A stretch of DNA of 34,081 nucleotides from Clostridiaceae bacterium (GCA_014380625.1 JACMJL010000315.1:1-34081), one strand, 5' to 3'; positions 9,360 to 17,414 are shown, numbered from the stretch's first letter. Notes: a model not told the origin generated them from the sequence alone. Numbers and translations are program-made.

Positions 9360-10943
9360 TTATTTATTTATATTCACTTTTTCATCTTCAAGTAATCTAT
9401 ATTCTACGGAATCTACTAGTGCTTTCCAACTTGCTTCCACTATATCATAGGAAACTCCAACTGTTGTCCAAGTTGTATTTCCATCTGTAGATTCTATTAA
9501 AACTCTAACCTTGGCGCTAGAAGCTTTATCTCCACCTATGACTCTAACCTTATAATCAGTTAAATACATGGAGGAAATAGACGGATAAAACACACTAAGC
9601 GCTTTTCTTAGCGCTTTGTCCAGTGCATTTACCGGTCCATTTCCATCCGCAGCAGTTACTTCCAGTACTCCATTTACCTTGATTTTCATGGTAACGGTAG
9701 AACTACGATCAGTTCTGCTCGGTTCATCTATCATTACCCTATATTCAATTAATTCAAAAGAAGGTTTAAAAAGTCCTAATTCCTTAATTACCAAAAGCTC
9801 AAAACTTCCTTCTGCGCCTTCAAACTGATAACCCATATGCTCAAGTTCTTTCAATCTTTTCATTATTCTACCTGTAGCCTCAGAATCCTTGGTTACACCA
9901 GGGTCAACCTTGTTAATCATGGACATTAAGGTACTTCGTCCAGCAACCTCTGACATAAGTACAGTTCTCTCGTTGCCAACTTTTAAAGGACTAACATGTT
10001 CGAAAGAAATAGGATTTTTTTGAACCGCATCAACATGCATTCCACCCTTATGCGCAAAAGCGCAACTTCCAACATAAGCTTCTCTATCATTTGGAATGAT
10101 ATTGCTAACTTCACAAATATATCTATAGTCTGATACTAACTTATCTAAATTCTCTAATGGGATTACCTCGAAGTTCATCTTTAGCATTAGGTTAGGAATT
10201 ATAGTGCTTAAATTTGCATTTCCACAGCGTTCTCCAAGTCCGGTGAAAGTTCCTTGAACCTGCCGTACTCCAGCTTCCACTGCAATTAAGGAGTTAGCTA
10301 CTGCAGTTCCAGAGTCATTGTGACAATGAATACCTAAATTTTTAAAGCCAATACTTACCAAAAAATCCACTGTAGGTTTTATAGAACTTGGGAGAACCCC
10401 TCCATTGGTATCACAAAGTACTATCCAATCTGCTCCCGCTTCTTTTGCAGTTGACAGTACCTTAAGAGCATAATCAGAATTATTTTTGAAACCGTCAAAA
10501 AAATGTTCAGCATCAAAAATAACCTCTTTATTAAATGCTTTTAAATACTGGATGCTCTCCTTAATCATTGCTAAATTTTCTTCTAGTGTAGTTTTTATTA
10601 TTTCTGTTACATGAAAATCCCATGTCTTTCCAAAAATACAAAAAACATCTACACCTGAATCTAATAAAGCCTGTAAATTATTATCCTCTTCAACCTTTAT
10701 ATTGGCTTTCCTTGTACTTCCAAAAGCACAAAGTTTAGAATTTTTTAACTCAAGGTCTTTTACCTTTTCGAAAAATTCTGCATCCTTAGGATTTGAACCA
10801 GGGTTACCGGCTTCAATATAACTTACGCCTAATTCATCAAGTTTTTTTGTGATTTTAAGTTTATCCTTAACACTAAAGGAAATTCCTTGTGCCTGGGATC
10901 CATCTCTTAGTGTGCTATCAAAAATATACACTTTATTATTCAA
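9360..10943 (-). CDS. cimA: Citramalate synthase
   Basis: A 527-residue enzyme that joins pyruvate and acetyl-CoA to (R)-citramalate, the entry to threonine-independent isoleucine synthesis. The N-terminal TIM-barrel domain (about 1-280) has FDSTLRDGSQAQGISFSV, the metal site LGIHCHNDSGTAVANS and GTFTGLGERCGNANL. A linker and a C-terminal LeuA-type regulatory domain (about 390-520) follow, the usual site of isoleucine feedback. The RDGSQ-QGISFS start and the length of over 500 residues fit the CimA subfamily (TIGR00977 type) rather than 2-isopropylmalate synthase. The start codon is TTG with a weak GGTGG site. It is 115 bases after ilvC, with a hairpin in the gap. Confidence 0.93.
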   Translation of the reverse strand: MNNKVYIFDSTLRDGSQAQGISFSVKDKLKITKKLDELGVSYIEAGNPGSNPKDAEFFEKVKDLELKNSKLCAFGSTRKANIKVEEDNNLQALLDSGVDVFCIFGKTWDFHVTEIIKTTLEENLAMIKESIQYLKAFNKEVIFDAEHFFDGFKNNSDYALKVLSTAKEAGADWIVLCDTNGGVLPSSIKPTVDFLVSIGFKNLGIHCHNDSGTAVANSLIAVEAGVRQVQGTFTGLGERCGNANLSTIIPNLMLKMNFEVIPLENLDKLVSDYRYICEVSNIIPNDREAYVGSCAFAHKGGMHVDAVQKNPISFEHVSPLKVGNERTVLMSEVAGRSTLMSMINKVDPGVTKDSEATGRIMKRLKELEHMGYQFEGAEGSFELLVIKELGLFKPSFELIEYRVMIDEPSRTDRSSTVTMKIKVNGVLEVTAADGNGPVNALDKALRKALSVFYPSISSMYLTDYKVRVIGGDKASSAKVRVLIESTDGNTTWTTVGVSYDIVEASWKALVDSVEYRLLEDEKVNINK

Positions 10944-10980
10944 ATTTTTCCACCATCTTATAAATTCCCCCTAATCCAAG

Positions 10981-11050
10981 ATACTTAAGAAAACCAAGTT
11001 CAATTCTCCATCTTTTAGAACTTGGTTCTCCGAATTAATATATTAAGTAT
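10981..11050 (-). promoter_or_regulatory. Intercistronic two-tier hairpin between ilvC and cimA
   Basis: An inner perfect 10-bp stem (10992-11001 AACCAAGTTC with 11018-11027) sits inside an outer 8-bp stem (10981-10988 ATACTTAA with 11043-11050). On the minus strand the inner stem is followed by TTTTCTT, so it may act as a weak terminator or a processing or stability element that lowers expression of the downstream genes relative to ilvC. Confidence 0.55.
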
Positions 11051-11058
11051 TAGTTATG

Positions 11059-12063
<1,005 letters not shown>

Positions 12064-12088
12064 CTAATTATTATTTTTATTTATATTT

Positions 12089-12583
12089 TTAGATTATTGT
12101 GTCTGCACCCCTTTGCATAGCAATAAATCCACTGCTAACTATTTCTAAAATACCAAACGGCTCTATCAAGTTTTCAAAAGCACACAATTTACTATTATCT
12201 CCTGTAATTTCGATAGTTAATGTTGTTTGAGTTACATCCACAATAGAAACCCTGAAAATATTTACAATATTTATAATTTCCTGTCTGTTATTACCCTCTG
12301 CTTTAACTTTTATAAGCAAAATTTGTTTGCAAATAGAGTTTTCATTATCTAATTGGTAAACATTGTGAACATCTTCTAATTTTCTAATTTGTTTAATTAT
12401 TTGATCTATACCTTCAGCATCTTCAACTTTAGTTAATAAAGTTATTCGGGTTAATCTTTCATTTTCAGTATGACCAGAGGAAACACTCTCAATATTAAAA
12501 CCTCTTCGGTTAAATAATGCACATACTCTTGTGAGTACTCCTGGGTTGTTGTCAACTAAAATTGACAGTACATGTGAAATCAA
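12089..12583 (-). CDS. ilvN: Acetolactate synthase small (regulatory) subunit
   Basis: A 164-residue protein with an N-terminal ACT domain (HVLSILVDNNPGVLTRVCALF, RRGFNIESVSSG) and a C-terminal ALS small-subunit domain (about 80-160). It activates the catalytic subunit and confers valine feedback. The start is set at TTG 12583: GGGAGG lies 8 bases upstream. A longer reading from TTG 12604 would place that ribosome site inside the gene. First gene of the operon, with a leader of roughly 60 bases from the predicted promoter, too short for a T-box. Confidence 0.93.
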   Translation of the reverse strand: MISHVLSILVDNNPGVLTRVCALFNRRGFNIESVSSGHTENERLTRITLLTKVEDAEGIDQIIKQIRKLEDVHNVYQLDNENSICKQILLIKVKAEGNNRQEIINIVNIFRVSIVDVTQTTLTIEITGDNSKLCAFENLIEPFGILEIVSSGFIAMQRGADTII

Positions 12584-12652
12584 AAATATCGCCTCCCTTT
12601 CCAAAAGTAACTAATTCCTAGTGGATTTGTAATTCATATCAACTTTCTATGT

Positions 12653-12681
12653 ATCGTAACATCAAAAAAATAAATTGTCAA
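12653..12681 (-). promoter_or_regulatory. Sigma-A promoter of the ilv operon
   Basis: On the minus strand, TTGACA (12681-12676), a 17-base spacer and TACGAT (12658-12653). This is a consensus -35 and a good -10 at ideal spacing, about 70 bases before the ilvN start. Confidence 0.75.
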
Positions 12682-12682
12682 C

Positions 12683-12697
12683 GAAAATCAGAATATT
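12683..12697. promoter_or_regulatory. Marginal CodY-box candidate between the divergent promoters
   Basis: The 15 bases at 12683-12697 match the known CodY consensus AATTTTCWGAAAATT at 10 of 15 positions. The site lies between the -35 hexamers of the ilv and T-box promoters, where a regulator could affect both. Five mismatches make this weak. Confidence 0.25.
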
Positions 12698-12712
12698 TTT
12701 TTTATTATCACA

Positions 12713-12741
12713 TTGACATACTTTTTCATTAGTAGTATATT
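12713..12741 (+). promoter_or_regulatory. Sigma-A promoter of the tandem T-box transcript
   Basis: TTGACA (12713-12718), 17 bases, TATATT (12736-12741) on the plus strand: a near-consensus vegetative promoter. It is back to back with the ilv promoter, with 31 bases between the two -35 elements. Transcription would start near 12748 and enter the first T-box. Confidence 0.8.
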
Positions 12742-12774
12742 AGATTACAAGGAAATTTTTAATTATAATTTTAA

Positions 12775-13017
12775 AAGCTTTGATAGGGAAGAGTAATCAT
12801 TTTGGTATTCTATAAGAGAGTGGGGTTAGGAATCTAATAATTCCTTAAGGTGAAAGCCCATGAATATGAAATGAAGAAAATCACCCTGGAGCTGCAAGCT
12901 GAAATGAAGTTCAGACTTTAGGTAAGCTGTGCCGGCAGTGCCGTTATTGATTTAAGATATAAATTTGGGTGGTACCGCGAACAGACTCTCGCCCCAGGCA
13001 GGAGTGCTGTTTTTTTT
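12775..13017 (+). promoter_or_regulatory. T-box leader 1 with terminator, probable Ile (AUC) specifier
   Basis: A complete T-box leader on the plus strand. GAAGAGTAATCA near the 5' end is the stem I AGTA bulge region. A specifier segment GAAAATCACCC places codon ATC at 12880-12882, by alignment with the known GAA-A-codon-A layout of glyQS. Then come GGAGCTGC, a stem III region ending GTGCCGGCAGTGCCGTTAT, and the T-box GGGTGGTACCGCG (12967-12979). The TGGT bulge (12970-12973) would pair with a tRNA ending ACCA, as tRNA-Ile does. The terminator is ACAGACTC (12981-12988) with GAGT-G-CTGT (13002-13010) and seven T residues. No gene follows before the second leader. The orientation is unambiguous. 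Confidence 0.93.
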
Positions 13018-13040
13018 ATACAATTAAATAACTAAAATAA

Positions 13041-13313
13041 AAGCTTTGATAGGGAAGAGTAATCATTTTGATGTTCATAAGAGAGTGGGGTTAGGAATCT
13101 AATGATTCCTTAAGGTGAAAGCCCATGAATACTCAGATGAAGAAAATCACCCTGGAGCTGTAAGCTGAAAAAAGTCTTTGACTAAGATTTAAAATAAACT
13201 GACAAGTCAATGATTCTAAAGTAAGCTGTGCCGGCACTGCCGTTATTTATCAAGATATAAATTGGGTGGCACCGCGAACAGACTTCTCGCCCCAAGCGAA
13301 AGGTCTTTTTTTT
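13041..13313 (+). promoter_or_regulatory. T-box leader 2 with terminator, tandem copy
   Basis: A second T-box offset 266 bases from the first and nearly identical in its 5' half (AAGCTTTGAT at 13041, as at 12775). The specifier ATC is at 13146-13148 in the same GAAAATCACCC context. The stem III region is longer than in copy 1. The T-box reads GGGTGGCACCGCG (13264-13276), so the bulge is TGGC, not TGGT. The terminator pairs AGACTTCTCGC (13280-13290) with GCGAAAGGTCT (13296-13306), one internal mismatch, followed by T residues to 13313. The next gene, aroK, is on the opposite strand, so no conventional target is downstream. Confidence 0.92.
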
Positions 13314-13404
13314 ATGCAAAATATTATTGATTTTTATCCTTCTGAGTAATAGTTAATTGGGGAATTGAATTTTACTTAGATTTATATTTAAAAAATATGA
13401 TAAT

Positions 13405-13430
13405 AAAAAACAACCACATTACTGCAGTTG
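13405..13430 (-). terminator. Terminator of the aro operon, with the aroK stop in its loop
   Basis: On the minus strand CAACTGCA (13430-13423), loop GTAA, TGTGGTTG (13418-13411), then a T run (13410-13405). The stem has two G-T pairs. The TAA stop of aroK (13421-13419) lies in the loop. Confidence 0.8.
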
Positions 13431-13919
13431 CCCAAGAATATCAATTATCTTATTAATTACTTCCTCTTCATTACCGTCATTAACCACAATAATATCACTA
13501 TACTTTTTATACAGAGGATCCCTTGATTCATACATTTCATATAAATTTGTTTTGTTGTTCTTTAGAAGTGGTCTATTTGTGTCATCGATGTCCTTAAGAA
13601 TCATTTCTACTGGGCGATCAATGTATATTACAATACTATTTTTTTTAAGCTCTTTCATGTTAACTTCGTTTTTAATTACTCCTCCACCTGTGGATATTAT
13701 ACAATTTGTGTTTTTAGATACCTTTAAAACTGCATGGCTCTCTATATCTCTAAAGTGGACTTCGCCTTTATTAAAGATTTCTGAAATACTTTTACCTTGA
13801 GTTTTTTCGATATATAAATCTATATCTATTAGTTCTTTATTCAATGCTTTTGAAAGTGCTTTACCTATGGTTGTTTTCCCAGATCCTGACATCCCTATTA
13901 ACACTATATTCTTATTCAT
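13419..13919 (-). CDS. aroK: Shikimate kinase
   Basis: A 166-residue P-loop kinase that phosphorylates shikimate at the 3-hydroxyl. The Walker A is GMSGSGKTT (residues 9-17), the substrate/Mg Asp is in IDIDLYIE (Asp32/Asp34), shikimate-binding Arg is in VHFRDIES (about Arg57), STGGGVIK supplies the Gly triplet, and TNRPLLKN is the lid with its Arg. Length is typical. The ATG overlaps the aroE stop by 8 bases (ATGAATAA), so translation is probably coupled. Last gene of aroB-aroE-aroK. Its 3' end faces the oncoming T-box transcript. Confidence 0.95.
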   Translation of the reverse strand: MNKNIVLIGMSGSGKTTIGKALSKALNKELIDIDLYIEKTQGKSISEIFNKGEVHFRDIESHAVLKVSKNTNCIISTGGGVIKNEVNMKELKKNSIVIYIDRPVEMILKDIDDTNRPLLKNNKTNLYEMYESRDPLYKKYSDIIVVNDGNEEEVINKIIDILGQLQ

Positions 13920-14727
13920 AGAAATTCGACCTTAAATTAGAATATATTTTTTCAACCACCTGTTTTTCAATAATGATATTATTCCATAATTCTTCTGCTA
14001 CAATCGCTTGACCAACTAACATATATAGACCATTTACACTCTTACAACCACTGTCTTTTGCCGTCTTTAAAAATAAAGTCTCAAAGGGATTGTAGATTAA
14101 ATCAACTGCAGCTTGAAATTTACTAAGAATATTTTTACCTACTGGAGTAGCATTTAAATTAGGGTACATTCCTAATGGTGTGGTATTTATGATTAAATCA
14201 CCCTTAGGATTTTTACTTAATTCACTATAATCAATAGTCTTGTAATCCTTATTTGAGGATTTTTCGGATAAGTTCCTAGTTACTACAGTTATTTTAGCTG
14301 ACCCTTTATCTAAAACATACTGAATCACCGCTTTAGAACTACCTCCGGTTCCAAGAACTACAATTTCTTTATTTTTTATATCGATTTCAAATTTGTCTAA
14401 GAGCATTCCAAACCCATAATAATCGGTGTTATACCCTATTGCAATTTCATCCCTAAAACAAATTGTATTCACGGCACCTATTCTTCTAGCTTCTTCAGAA
14501 ATATTATCTAAGTAAGCCATTATATCTATCTTAAAGGGTATTGTCACATTAACTCCAGAAGATCCTAAATACTTAAGACCATAGACAACCTCTTTTAGTC
14601 TTTCTTTTTTTACCTGAAATAGTTGGTAAGTAGCCTGTTCTTTTAGTTCTTCAAAAACCAAATTATGTATCTGAGGAGATATGCTATGTCCAAGCTTTTC
14701 TCCAAGTAATCCGTAAAACTTACCCAA
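13912..14727 (-). CDS. aroE: Shikimate 5-dehydrogenase
   Basis: A 271-residue NADPH enzyme that reduces 3-dehydroshikimate. N-terminal substrate domain: YGLLGEKLGHSISPQIHN and the catalytic Lys in VNVTIPFKIDIM, then AVNTICF and YNTDYYGF. The Rossmann domain has VLGTGGSSKAVIQY; the family C-terminal QAIVAEELW is present. The start is set at TTG 14727, 8 bases from GGAG. The TTG at 14733 is in frame but touches the ribosome site. It follows aroB closely and overlaps aroK. Confidence 0.94.
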   Translation of the reverse strand: MGKFYGLLGEKLGHSISPQIHNLVFEELKEQATYQLFQVKKERLKEVVYGLKYLGSSGVNVTIPFKIDIMAYLDNISEEARRIGAVNTICFRDEIAIGYNTDYYGFGMLLDKFEIDIKNKEIVVLGTGGSSKAVIQYVLDKGSAKITVVTRNLSEKSSNKDYKTIDYSELSKNPKGDLIINTTPLGMYPNLNATPVGKNILSKFQAAVDLIYNPFETLFLKTAKDSGCKSVNGLYMLVGQAIVAEELWNNIIIEKQVVEKIYSNLRSNFYE

Positions 14728-14743
14728 ATTCAACTCTCCTTTC

Positions 14744-15805
14744 CTATATATATTCCTTTATATTATTAAAGTCAATTTCCTTTATAAAAGCATTTCCTAT
14801 AGATTTAAGCAAAATCAGGCTTATGTTATTTCTACTTTTCTTTTTATCTCTAGAAATTATATCTATAATATCATTTGAGGTTAAGTTATCTACAGACCAA
14901 GGTAATTCATATTTTATTAATATTTCTTTTATTTTATTAGCGGATCCTTTTTCAGTAATCCCCAGTTGCTCACTTTTACTGGTGATCCAATACATACCTA
15001 TGGCTACCCCTTCTCCATGGGTATATTTTGTATAATTAAAGTATTGCTCTATACCATGGCCAATGGTATGTCCAAAATTTAAAATCATTCTTTCGCCTAG
15101 ATCTTTTTCATCTCTTTCCACAATATTTCTTTTAATATCGCAACAAGTATAAATAATCTCTTCTATATTATTAAGCAAGTCTTCATCACTATTAAAATTA
15201 AAAAGTTTATTAAAGAGTTCTTCATCTTTAAATGCTCCATACTTTATAGTTTCAGCCATACCATCATGTAAAAAGGTTTTTGGTAAGGTCTTTAAAAGTT
15301 CAGGATCTATAAAGACAGCTACTGGATGATAAAAACTCCCTACCAGATTCTTCCCACTTTCCAAATCTATTGCCACCTTGCCCCCAACAGAGCTATCAAC
15401 CTGTGCTAGTAAGGAAGTGGGGCACTGTAGATATGGCACTCCTCTTAAAAAGGTTGAAGCAGCGAATCCACCAAGATCTCCAACTACCCCACCGCCAAAG
15501 GTTATTATTAAATCTGACCTTGTAATATTATAATGGACTAAAGAAGAATATATCTTCTCTAACTCTTTTAATGACTTACTAGTTTCACCTGGTTCTATCA
15601 CATGCATACCAACTTCATAACCACTACTTTTTAAATTATTATTAAGCAGCTCTCCGTAAATTCTCTGAAGATTTCTATCTGTAATTATAAATAGCTTTTT
15701 TCCATCATATATATTTTTTATCATTTCTCCAATTTTATTTAAGCAACCATTTTCAATTTTTATTTCATAATTTTTATCTGGTATATTCACCTTAATATTT
15801 TTCAA
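14744..15805 (-). CDS. aroB: 3-dehydroquinate synthase
   Basis: A 353-residue NAD- and Zn-dependent enzyme that cyclises DAHP to 3-dehydroquinate. Signature segments: EPGETSKSLKELEKIY, TFGGGVVGDLGGFAASTFLRGVP split across the NAD loop, PTSLLAQVDSSVGGKVAID, and metal-binding His residues in NFGHTIGHGIEQ and THGEGVAIGMYW. Length is typical. The start codon is TTG (15803-15805) with AAGGGG 10 bases upstream. First gene of the aro operon; a long perfect dyad overlaps its predicted promoter. Confidence 0.95.
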   Translation of the reverse strand: MKNIKVNIPDKNYEIKIENGCLNKIGEMIKNIYDGKKLFIITDRNLQRIYGELLNNNLKSSGYEVGMHVIEPGETSKSLKELEKIYSSLVHYNITRSDLIITFGGGVVGDLGGFAASTFLRGVPYLQCPTSLLAQVDSSVGGKVAIDLESGKNLVGSFYHPVAVFIDPELLKTLPKTFLHDGMAETIKYGAFKDEELFNKLFNFNSDEDLLNNIEEIIYTCCDIKRNIVERDEKDLGERMILNFGHTIGHGIEQYFNYTKYTHGEGVAIGMYWITSKSEQLGITEKGSANKIKEILIKYELPWSVDNLTSNDIIDIISRDKKKSRNNISLILLKSIGNAFIKEIDFNNIKEYI

Positions 15806-15834
15806 AATTAAACAACCCCTTAAGTAAATATAAA

Positions 15835-15863
15835 TTTATAATATTGTACCACAATATTATAAA
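15835..15863. promoter_or_regulatory. Perfect 13-bp-arm dyad over the aroB promoter
   Basis: Arms 15835-15847 and 15851-15863 are perfect inverted repeats around ACC. On the minus strand the predicted -10 TATAAT (15861-15856) lies inside the dyad. The dyad could be an operator for a dimeric repressor, or a leader hairpin if transcription starts upstream of it. Confidence 0.55.
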
Positions 15864-15885
15864 AAAGCCTATTAATTGTATTCAA
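15856..15885 (-). promoter_or_regulatory. Candidate sigma-A promoter of aroB-aroE-aroK
   Basis: On the minus strand TTGAAT (15885-15880), an 18-base spacer and TATAAT (15861-15856). The -10 is consensus, the -35 near consensus. It is about 50 bases before the aroB start. Confidence 0.5.
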
Positions 15886-16365
15886 AAAATATGAGTATAT
15901 AATTGAAGGAATAATTGCAAGAAATAAGTTACTTCAATTATTAAAGACTTTTTTAATTTCATTAATACTGTTGTTATTAACAAGTCCTGCATATTTCATA
16001 AGCTTTATTCTATTCATATGATTTTTTACAAGGCAATGAAACAAGCCCCTCAGCATTATGCTAAAAGACTTGTTACCTTAACTATTTTTTCAATTTCTCT
16101 TCTTCAGTGTTTTTCTCATAATTTTTTGCCACCTTTTTAGTCATGTTAGTGGACAAATGATCTAATACTAGCCAATTTGTTCTATACGCTCTGCTTCAAC
16201 TTCCTTTTTAAAAAAGCATTTGAAGCCAATTTTGCATGGAACATGGTATTGAAGCTAAGGGTTACAGATTAGGGACCCCTATATTTGTAAAGTAAGGTAG
16301 AGTCGCCACCATGGATAAAATTAGTGAAGCACTTAATACAAAAATTACTGGGCCTTGCAACTGGA
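15886..16365. other. Gene-poor stretch with degenerate coding fragments
   Basis: About 480 bases with no intact gene. On the minus strand, short frames can be joined by one frameshift between about 16254 and 16082: one segment contains KKEVEAERIEQ and the continuation in another frame contains LDHLSTNMTKKVAKNYEK, ending at a TAG at 16084-16082. A further short minus-strand frame ending near 15940 includes MKYAGLVNNNSINEI. I recognise no family with confidence; an eroded mobile-element or regulator gene is possible. An imperfect hairpin (CAAG...CTTG, about 16043-16073) is also present. Confidence 0.35.
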
Positions 16366-16397
16366 GAAAGCAACTCTATTAAGTTATAGTTGCTTTC
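16366..16397 (-). terminator. 10-bp hairpin at the end of the oxidoreductase gene
   Basis: GAAAGCAACT (16366-16375) and AGTTGCTTTC (16388-16397) form a perfect stem with a 12-base loop that spans the stop codon of the minus-strand gene. The downstream T-content is low, so it is a weak or factor-assisted terminator at best. Confidence 0.45.
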
Positions 16398-17388
16398 TTA
16401 CTATTCTTTTATCTGATGGAAATTCTATGCCTGTTTGTTTCCTTGCCTTTTCAATAATCTCCATAACCATTAGAGATTGGTTATAGGAGTTTATTTCTGA
16501 TTCCCCTTTGCCATTTTTTATTAATTCTATAAACTCTTTTGCTTCATAATACATGGTTTCCTTAAGCTGAGAAACAGATATGTCCTCATTACTTCCATCT
16601 CTATATATAATTTTCACTCTTTCTGTATTATTAATTTTATCTATTATCATAGTGCCCTTTTCTCCTTGAATTTCAGAAGGAAGCTGTGAATCTGCTATCT
16701 TTGAGTGAATTATAATTCCGTCCATATTATCGTATCCCAACATTAATGCTCCTTGTCCATCTACACCAGATTCAAGTTTTAGTGAAGAGGCATTAACACT
16801 ATTAGGCATCCCAAATAGCCTCAATATAGGATGTATGCAGTAAACCCCTATGTCCATAATAGACCCATTAGAAAATTTGGGATCAAAGGTATTCACAGCT
16901 TCTCCTGCTTTATAAGTATCATATCTAGAAGAATACTGACAATAGCTAATAAAAAACCTTCTTACGATTCCAAGTTTGTGTATATTATCTTCTATAACTT
17001 TAAAATTAGGGAGAAAAGCTGACTTCATAGCTTCCATAAGTAATACACCATTGTCCTTAGCCGCTTCTATCATTAAATTTAATTCTTTTACAGTAGAGGC
17101 AATTGCTTTTTCACAAAGCACATGTTTTTTATTTTTCAAAAATATAATAGCTTGTTCTGCGTGAAAGGAATTGGGACTTGCTATGTAAACAGCATCTATA
17201 TATGGGCTCCTGGCCATTTCCTCCAAGTCAGTAAATACATTCGTTAAATTATACTTATCAGCAAAAGACTTTGCGTTGTCTATATTTCTAGAATAGACGC
17301 TACTTAATTTAAATTCTTCCACCAAGTTAGCACCTTTAATAAATTCCTCTGTTATCCAGCTTGTACCTACTACACCTACATTAATCAT
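16384..17388 (-). CDS. Gfo/Idh/MocA family NAD(P)-dependent oxidoreductase
   Basis: A 334-residue protein. The N-terminal Rossmann domain begins NVGVVGTSWITEEF and includes DAVYIASPNSFHAEQA and HVLCEKAIAST; this last segment is the family EKP motif with Ala in place of Pro. The second alpha/beta domain has SNGSIMDIGVYCIHPILRLFG, with the Gly-x-x-x-D-x-G-x-Y-x-x-H arrangement common in this family. Members oxidise or reduce sugars, inositols, dihydrodiols or related compounds, and the substrate cannot be read here. No sugar pathway genes flank it. A ribosome site GGGAGGAAA precedes the ATG at 17388. A 21-base sequence at its 3' end recurs at 17772-17792. Confidence 0.85.
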   Translation of the reverse strand: MINVGVVGTSWITEEFIKGANLVEEFKLSSVYSRNIDNAKSFADKYNLTNVFTDLEEMARSPYIDAVYIASPNSFHAEQAIIFLKNKKHVLCEKAIASTVKELNLMIEAAKDNGVLLMEAMKSAFLPNFKVIEDNIHKLGIVRRFFISYCQYSSRYDTYKAGEAVNTFDPKFSNGSIMDIGVYCIHPILRLFGMPNSVNASSLKLESGVDGQGALMLGYDNMDGIIIHSKIADSQLPSEIQGEKGTMIIDKINNTERVKIIYRDGSNEDISVSQLKETMYYEAKEFIELIKNGKGESEINSYNQSLMVMEIIEKARKQTGIEFPSDKRIVRKQL

Positions 17389-17414
17389 AATATTTCCTCC
17401 CGCTTAAAATAATT

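Noticed and set aside
8962-9450. Plus-strand frame of 162 codons across leuB and the cimA end
   Set aside because: It is an antisense shadow of two clearly identified genes on the other strand.
12775-13313. T-box leaders as the direct leader of the ilv operon
   Set aside because: The T-box sequences GGGTGGTACCGCG and GGGTGGCACCGCG are on the plus strand, while ilvN-ilvB is on the minus strand with its own promoter and a short leader.
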